Source of the DNA: Amborella trichopoda
Taxonomy: Eukaryota; Streptophyta; Magnoliopsida; Amborellales; Amborellaceae
DNA length: 64,000 bases
Direction of reading: 5' to 3'
Assembly (NCBI RefSeq): GCF_000471905.2
Contig: NW_006499751.1
Location: forward strand, 1,412,445-1,476,444
The notes under the pieces: generated by a model
The model's input: the letters and a program-made list of their open reading frames with translations, nothing else
What the model was told of the DNA's origin: nothing
Database searches by the model: none
Part shown: piece by piece, positions 21,491 through 31,721 of the stretch
Layout: every line of letters starts with the position of its first letter
How positions within the stretch are numbered: the stretch's first letter is position 1
Program-made: the position numbers and the translations under genes

Positions 21491-22846
21491 GCTATATTTA
21501 ATTCTGTGAGACTACCACCCCTAAATTAGTAAATGTTATGACGTAATGAATACTGTAGTGAATGCCATGAAGCAGTGAATGCTTATAAAACATGAAGGGC
21601 AGTGAATAGTAAATGCGGGTGAATTAGTGAATGTGCCTAGTTGTTGTAATGCATGCTTCTAAAATAGTTAATGCTCATGATGTGAAACCCGACACATATA
21701 TGATATGAAGCACTATGCAATGAGTCATCCATTAATAGGGTGAAGTGGTATGATATGACTGTGATGAATGATATGTGATAAGAGCTTTGTGGTTAGCTGT
21801 GTGACATATGAGATATATATGTAATTAGTGATTTATTGGCATGCTTTGTGTGTATTACATTGCCTGGGATATGTGACTTTCATGAGGTGCGCATGAGGTG
21901 ATATGTTATGTGACCTCTTAGCATGCTTTGAGCGTATTGCATTGCCTAAGATATGTGACTGATTGGCATACTTTGAGCGTATTGCCTGACCATGATTGAC
22001 ACCAGTGAGGTGTGCCCAAGGTGAGATGTGACTTCTTGGCATGCTTGCGCATATCGTATGACCTGAGATATGTGATTGATTTGAGATATGTGATTGACTT
22101 GAAACATGAGATTGACCAGAAATATATGATTACTTGATATGTGTGACCAATCTGAGATATGTGGTTGCTGATAGATACGGATAGAGAGGGAGTTAGTATT
22201 TCTTCATGTTTTTATGCTTGCTTATTTGTGTTGATCGGTTGAGATTTGATAGATTGTTAATTCATATGATATATGATATCTATATTGTGCTTTCTCTACC
22301 ATGAAAGGAACCATTCTGTAATTGTGATATAACTGTGATATAAGACTCCTGTGTTATGAGAATGGTATAGAATCTTGAACTTTGTTGTGAGACAATATTC
22401 ATAAGCAGGGAAGCATGATACTGTGATCTACTTACTGGGCTTTTTAGCTCATTCCTTTGCTTCCACCCTTGTAGATTGTCTACTGCAGGTCAAAGACGGG
22501 CGGGCAGTGATCGTGATTAGTGGATTGAAGGCTCGCACTCGACTAGAAGATCTCCTTGTTTTTATAGGTGTTAGCTGGTCGTCGGCCTTACAGTGTTGTT
22601 TATTAAGCTTTGTAATTCCTTGGATGAATTGTAACATTTTGGTTATTGTAAAGAATTTTGGCAAATGAATGTGTAAATGGATTTGAGTGTTATTTATTTC
22701 TCGTGGTTTGGTTGGATTTGACACTCGAACACGTATTGATGCATTTCCCACTTGAGTGGCTTACGCAACCTCCGGTGGTGATCTTGCACTCTGTCATGCT
22801 CCGGTAGAGTACAGTAGGGGTTAGAGGCCGGGGTCGTGACAGTTTA

Positions 22847-22858
22847 TGGTATCAGAGC
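22847..22858 (+). promoter_or_regulatory. Element T primer-binding site (initiator tRNA-Met)
   Basis: TGGTATCAGAGC lies five bases after the LTR end and is complementary to the 3' end of plant initiator methionine tRNA. This is the usual minus-strand primer site in copia and chromovirus elements. It confirms orientation and the 5' LTR boundary. Confidence 0.93.
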
Positions 22859-22957
22859 AGCCAGGATAGGATTCTTGTCTTAAAGAGTCATAGAAGTGTC
22901 CCTAGAATGGTTTTTGGGGATGGGCTAATTACTGGGTGCTTTTGTTTTAGGTCAAAG

Positions 22958-23900
22958 ATGTCGAGGACTCGTGCTAATAATGCGAGCTCCAGCAATGAGA
23001 ATACCGAGGCCCTCAGTGAATTCTTCAAGACTTTGAGGGCCATGACTCAAATGATGAAGGATAGTATGCCAGCCCCGACTGCCTCCGGCCCAGGACACCA
23101 TGATAGTTGCTTTATAGGGAAGCTTATGAAGTTAGGGCCACCAACCTTTACTGGACATGGCGGATTGGAGAAAACCAAAAGGTGGCTGATGCAAGTTGAG
23201 AAAATCTTTGAGGACTTGCAATGCATAGGTGAGCAGAAGTTGAGGCTGGGTACCTTCATGCTAGAAGGGGACGCTGAGCATTGGTGGCATTCAGTCCAGC
23301 AGGCTTAGGAAGAAATGGAGACAGTACCTGCTTAGGAAGAATTTTTAGGGGCCTTTAGCGAAAAGTACTTCCTGACTTGGTAAAGGAGAGAAAGGAAGTA
23401 GAGTTCATAGATTTAGAGCAAGGGAAGTTGATTGTGGAACATTATGCGGTTATGTTCTCAAAGTTGTCTCGATATGCGGCGCACATTATCTATGCGGAGG
23501 CTTGCAAAGAAAGTAAGTTTGAGAGGGACCTCAGACTGAATATTCGAGTAAGGGTAATGGCGACCAATCTTAAGAATTTCTCCCCACTGGTAGATTTGGC
23601 CAAAAAGATAAAGAGAGATTGCGATGATTATCGGCTAAGGAGGGAGAGGGAGAAGCATAAGGAAAGGCCCCTGCCTCTGAGAGACTTCCAAGAAAGAGGA
23701 GACAGGTGTAATGGTATGGCCGAGAAGACCTTTCAGGGCGATATCAATTAGAACCAGCCGGTGCAATGTGGTTCTTGTGGGAAGCTCAGTCACGTGACTC
23801 CTGAATGATGGCTGAAGATGAAGGCATGCTTCAAGTGTGGCAAGCTAGGCCACCTGATTAGAAATCCCATGATGAGGAGTGAGTCTAAGCCAAAGAATTA
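22958..23900 (+). pseudogene. Element T gag (capsid and nucleocapsid)
   Basis: The likely start is ATG 22958 ('MSRTRANNASSSNENTEAL'), just after a T-rich TTTTAG stretch. The capsid core reads 'LGPPTFTGHGG', 'RWLMQVEKIFEDLQC', 'KLRLGTFMLEGDAEHWW' up to a TAG at 23306. After a frameshift near 23370 it continues 'VEFIDLEQGKLIVEHYAVMF' and 'FERDLRLNIRVRV' to 23751. Two zinc knuckles follow. The first (from 23767) is C-x2-C-x4-H with its last cysteine position now TGA (23806). The second, 'CFKCGKLGHLIRN', lacks its last cysteine. Double knuckles are typical of chromovirus gag. The protein is disabled by at least four stops and one frameshift. Confidence 0.85.
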
Positions 23901-24389
23901 GGGTTGGGAGTTTGGACTTGTGGACCAGGAGGGAAAGATTTCTACCTCAAACGTTCAAGGTAAGCCCTTTTATTTGTTGTAAGAAATATTAGAATTTGTT
24001 TGATCATGATTGCCTTTCCACTCTGTTATGGCGTCACATTTTGGATGTTACCTAAGTATTAAATGAGACCTCTTGGTATGCTTTGAGCGTATTGCATGAC
24101 CAATGATAAGTGACTATCGGCATACTTTGAGCATATTGTATTGCCTGACTTGTGACTCATGGCATATGTAAAACCTGTGATGAATTTCTGGGGGAGGGAA
24201 ACTCCTTGGTGATTTGACTCAGAATGAGGTATTGTGTGTTTGACAGGTAGAGTCTTGCCCATAGAATTTGTTTCTCTTGGACGACCTTCTAGGCGTGAGT
24301 TGGTTGTGTGTGCATGCCTCGGTAGATTGTTTAGAGAGGAATGCCATTGTTAAACCCCCATTTATGTGATGATAAAGTATATGATTTTG
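23901..24389 (+). other. Element T junction region replacing pro-pol
   Basis: Where protease to integrase (about 3.5 kb in a complete element) should be, there are only some 490 bases. Two copies of the LTR-type repeat GGTATGCTTTGAGCGTATT lie at 24075 and 24119. No enzymatic motif is visible. Confidence 0.6.
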
Positions 24390-24419
24390 AGGACAAAATC
24401 CTTTTTATGGGGGGGATAA
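24390..24419 (+). promoter_or_regulatory. Element T polypurine tract and relic of the pol 3' end
   Basis: 'GAGGACAAAATCC' followed by TTTTTATGGGGGGG and ATAA abuts the 3' LTR. In chromoviruses the pol frame ends on a GAGGACGAAAT-type sequence followed by a G-run polypurine tract, so this preserves the element's true 3' end. Confidence 0.8.
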
Positions 24420-27400
24420 TGTGACAACCCAGATTTTCCCTGCCTAATAGAGTGCACGACGGGATAAGGAGGATGCGCGCGGAAGTGAGAGAGCGAGCGA
24501 CAGTGTGAGAGTGCGCAGCAGTGTGAGAGCATGCGGCAATGTGAGAATGTGCCGCAGTGTGAATACGCACGGCAGTGAGAGCGCATGACAGTGTGAGAGT
24601 GTGCGGCAATGAGAGAGCATGCATTGGAGTGCGTGCGGCAGTAAGGAAGAAGAAGAGAGAGGACACGAGTAGCAATAAGCACGCGCAACAATGAGCGTGC
24701 ATGACAGTGAGAAGAAGCAAAAAGAGTGCTGCCGGGCACAGCGAGCCTGGGCATGGCCCATGGTTGCCACCTGCATGCTGCCACCCTACCACTTGTCAAA
24801 CTGCATGTCACTGAACTGCCACTTGGCAACCCCAAGCTGCCATCTCACACTTTTCGCGTACATAAGCCTCTCTCTCTTTCCCTCACACCATGTTCTCAAT
24901 CTTACAAGCAAAAATACTTAGAACTCAAGATTTGCGAGCTTGGCCTTTGAAGGAAGCTTGGTGGGTGAACTTGGAGTAAAGTTGAAGTGACACATACAAG
25001 GTGAGTAGATCATACTCTCATGTGTCCATAATGTGAAAGCATGAAGTCAAGCATGTTTTTGTATTGAAATGGTGTGAAGGATTTGGGTGCATTTATGATT
25101 TGCGTTTTATTTTCCTGAAATTAGGTTTTCTTTTTATGATATGTTAGGCACTGTTATCATTCTTGTTAAGCATGAAAATATGTGACTTGATGCTCTTATG
25201 AGTATAAGTTAAGATAGAAAGGGTTTCATATTGTTATCTAGTATAGATTAGAAGTTATGAAGTGATCTTTGAAGTGTGCCATAGCTGTGTTGTGAAATTC
25301 TAGGAAGGTTTGATGTTTTTGTATCACTTTGTTGACCTATCAAATGACATCCAAATGACACCAAACCACTTACATTTGATAGATACAAGTATTTACTTTG
25401 AGTTTGGTGTTTAAGTCCATTGAGATTCTTGATAGTTTGGAAACTATGCTTCTATTTGTGCGTTACTATTAGCAAACTGTAATAAATTCCTGAAAGAAGA
25501 GATGAGCAAACACAAGGAAAAGTGTTGAACCACTCCTTCTGTCTTTCCATAAACCATGACGGATTCTTCGGTCGGTTGCTTCGGATTTACTTAGATTTTG
25601 ACTAAGCAATTCAAGTCCAAATACCATTAGAAAGATACATGAGTATACCTTGATTTTTATGTTTTAACCCAGTTCAAATTTTGTATAATTTAGGAGCTAT
25701 GATCCAAACTGTGAAGGTATGTCACTATTAGCAGATTTCACTGAAATTTATAACTATTACCTTTGTTTCCATAAGTTTTGACTAATCAAATGGAGTCCAA
25801 TTGCTCACAAACCACTACCAATTGAAAGATCTGGGTGTTTACTTTAAGTTGCATGTTGAAACCATCCAGAAATTCCTTATAGATTGAAAGTTATACCTTT
25901 GTCAAGATGGAAGGTCACTGTTAGTAAAATGCAGAAAACTACAAAAATGTTATTTATATTGTACCCAAGTGTTGACTAACCAAACAATGGTCAATTGACT
26001 CCGAACTATCTTTGAATGAGAGATAACTGTGTCTACTTTAATTGTTGTTTTGTGACTAGGTTGATATTCTTTATAAACCAAAATCTATGTCTAATTCTAT
26101 GAGATTATCACCCCTAAATTAGTGAATGTTATGCCGTGATGAATACTGTAGTGAATGCCATGAAGCAGTGAACGACTATGAAACGAGAAGGGTAGTGAAA
26201 TAGTAAATTTGGGTGAATTAGTGAATGTTTCTAGTTGTTATAATACATGCTTCTGAAATAGTGAATGCTCATGATGTGAGACCCGACACATATATGATAT
26301 GAAGCACAAGGTAATGGGTCATCCATTAATAGGGTGATGTGGTATGGTATGACTATGATGAATGATATGTGATAAGACCTGTGTGGTCAGCTGTATGATA
26401 TATGAGATATATAACTAATTAGTTATTTATTAGCATGCTTTGTGCGTATTGCGTCACCTGGGATATGTGAATTTTCTTGAAGTGCGCATGAGGTGATATG
26501 TTATGTGACTTATCGGCGTACTTTGAGCGTACTGCATTGCCTGAGATATGTGCCTGATTGGCATGCTTTGAGTATATTGCATGAACATGATTGACACTAG
26601 TAAGTTGTACTCGAGGTGAGATGTGACTTCCCGACATGCTTTGCACATATCACATCGCCTGAGATATGTGATTATTTTGAGATGCGGTTTACCTGAAACA
26701 TGAGATCGACTTGAAATATATGATGACTTCAGATGTGTGATCGATTTGAGATATGTGGTTAGCCTGATAGATAGGTCTAGAGAGGGAGTTAGTGTCTGTT
26801 GATTTTGTTATGCTTGCTTATTTGTGTTAATCGGTTGAGATTTGATAGATTGCTAATTCATATGATATATGATATCTAAATTGTGCTTTCTCTACCATGA
26901 AAAGAACCATTATATATTTGTGATATAACTGTGATATATGACTCCTGTGTTATGAGAATGGTATAGAAACTTGAACTTTGTTGTGAGATAGTATTCATAG
27001 GCAGGAAAGCATGATACTGTGATCTACTTACTGGGCTTTTTAGCTCATTCCTTTGCTTCCACCCTTCTAGATTGTCTGCTGCAGGTCGAAGACGGGCAAG
27101 CGGTGATCGTGATTGGTTGATTGAAGGCCCACGCTCGACTGGAAGATCTCCTTTTTTTTGTAGGTGTTAGCTGGCCGTTGGCCGTACAATGTTGTTTATG
27201 AAGCTTTGTAATTTTGTTAATAGGCTTTTGGTGCCTTGGATGAATTGTGACATTCTAGTTATCGTAAAGAATTTTGGTGAATGAATGTGTAAATGGATTT
27301 GAGTTTTATTTATTCCTCATGGTTTACTTTGATTTTGTTCTTCTAACACATGTTGATGCCACTCTCACCTGAGTGACGTACGCAACCTCCGGTCGCGATC

Positions 27401-27458
27401 TCGTACTCTGTCGTCCTTCGGTAGAGTGCGATAGGGATCAGAGGGCAGGGTCGTAACA
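24420..27458 (+). repeat. Element T 3' LTR
   Basis: It starts TGTGACAACCCAGATTTTCCC and ends GGGTCGTAACA. It is collinear with 19769-22841, including the 18-bp minisatellite (24457-24720), the ~194-bp repeats and the closing CTTACTGGGCTTTTTAGCTC block. By eye about one base in ten differs from the 5' LTR, indicating an old insertion. Confidence 0.9.
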
Positions 27459-27629
27459 ACAACGAGCATGGTGCAAACCCGCAAGGGCACCATGAGTAAA
27501 GATGGAAGTCAAAAGGGCGGACATGACCTCGAAGTCGAAAATAAAAATGCCTCAACAAAAGGACTTGGTGAAAACCACTATTGTTGTGCCACTCCCATCT
27601 AGTTCAAGTGAAAATCTGCATGGGTGCTT

Positions 27630-28405
27630 GAACCACCCTCTAAACTCCAGCCCCTGTGTCACCCTCTAAACTTTGGACCCTGTGCCACCCTCTAAACTCC
27701 GGCCCCTATGCCACCATAAAAAAAAATTCCAACCCCTGCGCCTTCGAAAATTTTTTGGCCCTTATACCCTCAAAAACATTCTGGCCCTTGTGCCACCTTC
27801 AAAAAAACTTTTGGCCCCTCCGCCATCCAAAAAAAATTCCAGCCCCGGTGCTATCAAAACACTTCTGGCCCCTATGCCATTGATAAAAAAAAAAAAATTT
27901 CCCGCCCCTATTCTACGTCAAAAGACAATTCTGGCCCCTGTGCCATCAAAAAATTCTGACCCTTATGCCAACCTCTAAACTTCGGCCCCTGTTCCACCAT
28001 AAAAAAAAATTTCGGCCCCTGTGCCATTAAAAACATTTCTGGCCCCTATGCCATCAAAAACATTCTGCCCCCCTGTGCCACCTCCAAAAATGTTCTGGCC
28101 CTTATGCCATCCAAAAGACCTTTCGGCCGCTATCAAACCATAAAAAAAAATTCCGGTCTCTGTGTCATCGCCAAAAACAATTATGGCTCTTGTGCCATCA
28201 AAAAGAATTCCGGCCCATGTGCCACCTCCAAAAAGAATTTCGGCCCCTGTGCCATCAAAAACATTCCGGCCCATGTGCCATTCAAAAACCTTTTGGCCCC
28301 TGTGCCATTCAAAAAACAATCCGGCCACTATGTCATTTAAAAAAATTTCCAACCCTTGTGCGATCTAAAAAAAATCCCGGCCCCTGTGCCACAATTTTGG
28401 CCCCT
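27630..28405. repeat. ~28-bp minisatellite in element A, over 25 copies
   Basis: The theme is GGCCCCTGTGCCATCAAAAA plus a TTCC/TTCT tail. It recurs with a period of 26-33 bases, length change coming mostly from the A-run. Frames on both strands across it (27656-28489) read as Pro/Lys/Trp or Gly/Phe repeats and are artefacts. It lies in the 3' region of A, on the far side of the nested T. Confidence 0.92.
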
Positions 28406-29483
28406 AGGGCAACCCACCAACATCAATCACCAACATGCAAGGTGAAGTCTCCTCAACAAAGAGACCACCTCAGAACCCCTACCTATTAAGCTCAGACTTT
28501 TTAGGACATGCCCACTAAAAGGCCCCGACTGGACCAAATAGGATGGGAAACCAAAGAGGGACCTTGCTTGTCAAAACAAACCACCACCAGGAGGTTTCGT
28601 TGATCAGGGATAAAGTCCACAAAAAAGGGCACTTGCCAACTGAAGCCCCGAATCTTTTAGCCAGGTTGGGATAATGCCCGCGAAAGGCACTCGCCGTTCC
28701 TTTTTTTTTTTTACCAGCTAGGTTGGGAGAACACCCACAAAAAAAGGCACTCGCCTGCTGGAGCACTAGGAGTTCTCATTGATATAGAGTCGTCAGCCCC
28801 CACAAGACAATCTATCAGTGTGATCTCTCAAAAAACATATTTTACTAGAACTCGGAGAATGGCCCTCGACAAGGCATCAGTCCGCTAGAAACCACTTTGG
28901 TCACCCCCGGTCAAGGGAAAATCTTAACAAGGTCTCCCCCTAATGGACTGCGCCGATGCTGATGATCAAGAAAAAATATATTTATTAAGAGGAAATAAAC
29001 ACGTCTTAGTGAGGATTCGTCAGATGAACTTCGACGACAAAGTTTTTATTTCGAATGTGCCACTTCTCGATTCTCTCAAAGCGCAACATTCGTCGGGGCA
29101 AGTTGTTGTATACCAATTTTGACGTACTTGCCCCACCCATGCAAACAAGGAGAGAGCCAATAGCAGCCTGGTCTTACAGGTACACAAGACATAGGTAGGC
29201 CAAAGTTTTGCCATTAAATAAAGCCTCAAGCCATACAACCTAGGTACGGTGCCATCGTATCAAGGAAAGACCGTACAACTATAACCCTATGCTAGTAGCT
29301 TCAAAACTATACCAGATTACCGCCATCGCATCCAGAATGACCAAAAACCCCTGAGGACCAAATTTAGGCTCAATTGGACCACTTGAAAGGGGTCTACGCC
29401 CATGCAGCCTCGCAGCAGGCGGGTTTCACACTAGCACGGTGTCGCTTCACCGAACTAGTTCCCAAACATGGAGACTGCGACAT
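28406..29483. other. Element A 3' untranslated region
   Basis: Three diverged copies of a block with 'AGCCAGGTTGGGATAATGCC' and 'AAAGGCACTCGCC' occur between about 28540 and 28760. The rest is unique noncoding DNA up to the 3' LTR. No strong polypurine tract is evident right before the LTR. Confidence 0.55.
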
Positions 29484-31096
29484 CGTGTTTTGGGAGTAGC
29501 TTCATGGATGCATGGCACCTTCCACTGAAACTAGGAAAAGCTTAGATCCAGTTATGTTCTAGATCACGTCAGCCTCATCATTTTGACTTAAGGCATGTAC
29601 TGTGGCGCGGCCTAGAGTCAAACTTCAATTGTAAAGAAGGTGCCCACAAGACCAGAAAAAACTAGGGTTTAAGAAGAAGAAGCTTCGAAAGCATTGAAGC
29701 ACAGATCGACATCCAAGCATCAGATCACCACGATGACGAGTTCAATACAACCACCTCGAAAAGAATTGCAAACTGGTATATATGTTGCATTCAATCCAAG
29801 GTCAGATGGATGCAAGTGTCCAGATCATAGAAGAAGGAAATCCTCTTGGTTGCCGGAGTCCCTTTTTTGACAGCCTCCCAAATTTGGAAAAAACGCAAAC
29901 CAGGACCAAATCAGCCAAAACTTGGTGCAAAATGATGGCCATTATCTCCTCTCTCATTTGCAAACAAATCCAGGAGCTAGAACATCACAGGTCAAGATGC
30001 ATTGGCGAACAAAGTTCACGAATCTGGCTGGACTTCCACCCTGTGGGAAAAAGGCCACCCCAGCACGATTAAAGGGCATCAAAATGCTCAGAGTCTCAAG
30101 GACATTGAAGATATGCTGAAAAATCATCTGAACCATCACCACAAGTTGCAGAAAAAGATTTTAAGATCAGGCCATGGCAGAACAAACTGCATGTAGGGAT
30201 GGCTTCGTCATTAGCAAAAAATATCTCAGGGACATTTCAGTCATTGCATCTAATTTCAGGATTTATTCCTAATTTTTTAAATTGTAATTGAGCTTTGTTT
30301 TTTAGAATTCACCCCTGTTTGGTGAATCCTCTATATAAGCATGCTTAGCTCACTTGTAAAAGAGGCTGGGAAAAACATTTGGGCAGTGTATTTACCCTTA
30401 TAAAACAAAGGCATTACGTTTGTTCCTCTAATCGTTTACTTCTAAGTCATTAGTTCCATTGAGAGGAGAGAGAAAAATTTGAGGGAGAGAAAATACCCCT
30501 GAGCACATCGGTCCGTAAACACCTCCGAGTGCACAGACTCCTCCTTTCTCTCTCCTAAACCAAGTCATGCCCCAACCCTTCTCTCTCTCTCTCTCTCCTC
30601 ATTACGCAACACACCATCTGCCCTGCACAGCAACCCACCTCACCAACAGATGCGTGGACGCAAGCGAATCCTCGGGCCCCAACCCTCGAGTTCTCTCGGA
30701 CCCCTCCATCGACCGGCCAGCCCCATAGAGGATAGTCACAAGGAGGGACAACCGGATCCCATACTGACCCTAAGCGATAGAGAGAGAGAGAGTAGAGGTG
30801 TTGCGAGCTGGAAGAGAGTCTTTGTTCAAATCACGCTGGCACACAACCGAAGGGCTCGTGATTGTTCTAAGAGGGCTGATCGCCCGAACGTGTCCCCCAG
30901 ACCCCAAGCGGTGAGGCTAGCGTCCCAAAGCACTCGCGTTGTAAAAAATCTCTCTCATTGTTGGTACTTATTTGCACACAGGAGCCCCCGAGCCCACACG
31001 CCCCACACCGGTGCACGCCCTCAAGTTCACGCATGCGCGACCCCGTGGTTGTCCGTGAGAGCTTCTCATGTGACACCCGAGAACCAGGTCCGACCA
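29484..31096 (+). repeat. Element A 3' LTR
   Basis: It is collinear with the 5' LTR from 'TGTTTTGGGAGTAGCTTCA' to '...CCGACCA'. The TATA box TATATAA is at 30332-30338. The CT microsatellite corresponding to 11552-11597 is shorter here (about 30580-30599). Divergence from the 5' LTR by eye is well over ten percent, so A is an old insertion. Confidence 0.88.
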
Positions 31097-31721
31097 ACAA
31101 TTTGGCCGATGAGACTGAAGTGATGGTCTGACATGTCAGTCTATACCCACTGACATGGCAGACCTGTACTGACTTGTCAGCTATCAATATGGAGCATGGT
31201 TGTTGAACACTCCTTGATTGATGATCGGATGAAGGTAAAACCAAAACGGTGGGACAACTGGTATCTGGCGACAATACGAATGTTGCCAGCGCTAGTCGAA
31301 ATAGCTTCAAGTTGGGATTGGTCCAACTTGACCAAATCAGAGCCACCAGAATGGGACATGTGTCCTGAACAATATTTGAAGGTTGTCGGAATGCCGTCGA
31401 CACCATTGCCAATGGCGTCAGAATCTAACAAGTTGTACAGAGCAGTAATGAGCAATTAATATTTACTGAATGTCATTATTACAACATTAATGACATGACG
31501 CCATTCCAACCGGTGCCAATGCCAATACAAGTATCGCCTTAGTACTGATGACCTAAAAATATACAAAACTTGCATACATGCTATGATGGGTCCATTTTCT
31601 CCTGTAAATAATCCCTGTTACCTCAGGAAAAAGGCCTGAGTTACCTTAATCTCGTGCTTAGGATATGCCTAAAAACCTCTTTATCTTAAGCTCATACTTG
31701 AGGTTGAGAGAAGAGCCCCAA
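31097..31721. other. Unassigned spacer with one balanced ORF
   Basis: This stretch separates elements A and C. A plus-strand frame at 31196-31459 (87 codons, 'MKVKPKRWDNWYLATIRML', 'SNLTKSEPPEWDMCPEQYLK') has protein-like composition but matches nothing I know. Opposite-strand frames overlap it. TGACATGTCAGT and TGACTTGTCAG are short related near-palindromes at 31131 and 31170. Confidence 0.3.

Larger units (their letters stand above)
19769..22841 (+). repeat. Element T 5' LTR
   Basis: It begins TGTGGCGACCCAG and ends GGTCGTGACA. In order it holds a ~18-bp minisatellite (19796-20150), a CT-rich promoter-proximal zone with 'TACATAAG' near 20295, four diverged ~194-bp repeats (20700-21490), a GCATGCTTTGAGCGTATT repeat zone (21838-22060), and the closing 'CTTACTGGGCTTTTTAGCTC' block. 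It aligns with the 3' LTR end to end, apart from a deletion of about 30 bases in the 3' copy near 24985 and an insertion of about 70 bases there near 25495-25570. Confidence 0.9.
19769..27458 (+). mobile_element. Element T: gag-only LTR retrotransposon with ~3-kb LTRs (TR-GAG/LARD-like, chromovirus-derived)
   Basis: Two direct repeats of 3073 bp (19769-22841) and 3039 bp (24420-27458) flank 1578 bp of internal DNA. Both repeats start TGTG-C-ACCCAGATTTTCCC and end near GGTCGT-ACA. The interior has a primer-binding site, gag with two zinc knuckles, and a short relic of the pol end plus polypurine tract. No protease, RT, RNase H or integrase is present. Gag type, primer site and the closing 'GAGGACAAAAT...GGGGGGG' tract are those of Del/Tekay-like chromoviruses, so T looks like an internal-deletion derivative. 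It sits inside a tandemly repeated part of element A: similar 'GCATGG-GCAAA' and 'GACACCGTGAGTAAA' sequence occurs on both sides. A target-site duplication is not clear. Confidence 0.88.
10463..31096 (+). mobile_element. Element A: non-autonomous Tat-type Ty3/gypsy LTR retrotransposon, with element T nested inside
   Basis: Direct repeats of about 1.6 kb (10463-12089 and 29484-31096) bound the element. A primer-binding site follows the left LTR. The interior carries an extra upstream ORF remnant, Tat-type gag pieces and a long noncoding 3' region with minisatellites and an antisense ORF. I find no protease, RT, RNase H or integrase motif in either strand of the interior, so the element is non-autonomous or has lost pol. 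Removing the nested 7.7-kb element T leaves about 12.9 kb. LTR ends are uncertain by about 3 bases and no clean 5-bp target-site duplication is visible. Confidence 0.85.

Noticed and set aside
19764..27463. Target-site duplication for element T
   Set aside because: TAAGC before and ACAAC after the LTRs do not match; the longer flank similarity is explained by a pre-existing tandem repeat in element A.
27656..28489. Several 70-125 codon ORFs on both strands
   Set aside because: Artefacts of the ~28-bp GGCCCCTGTGCC repeat with variable A-runs.
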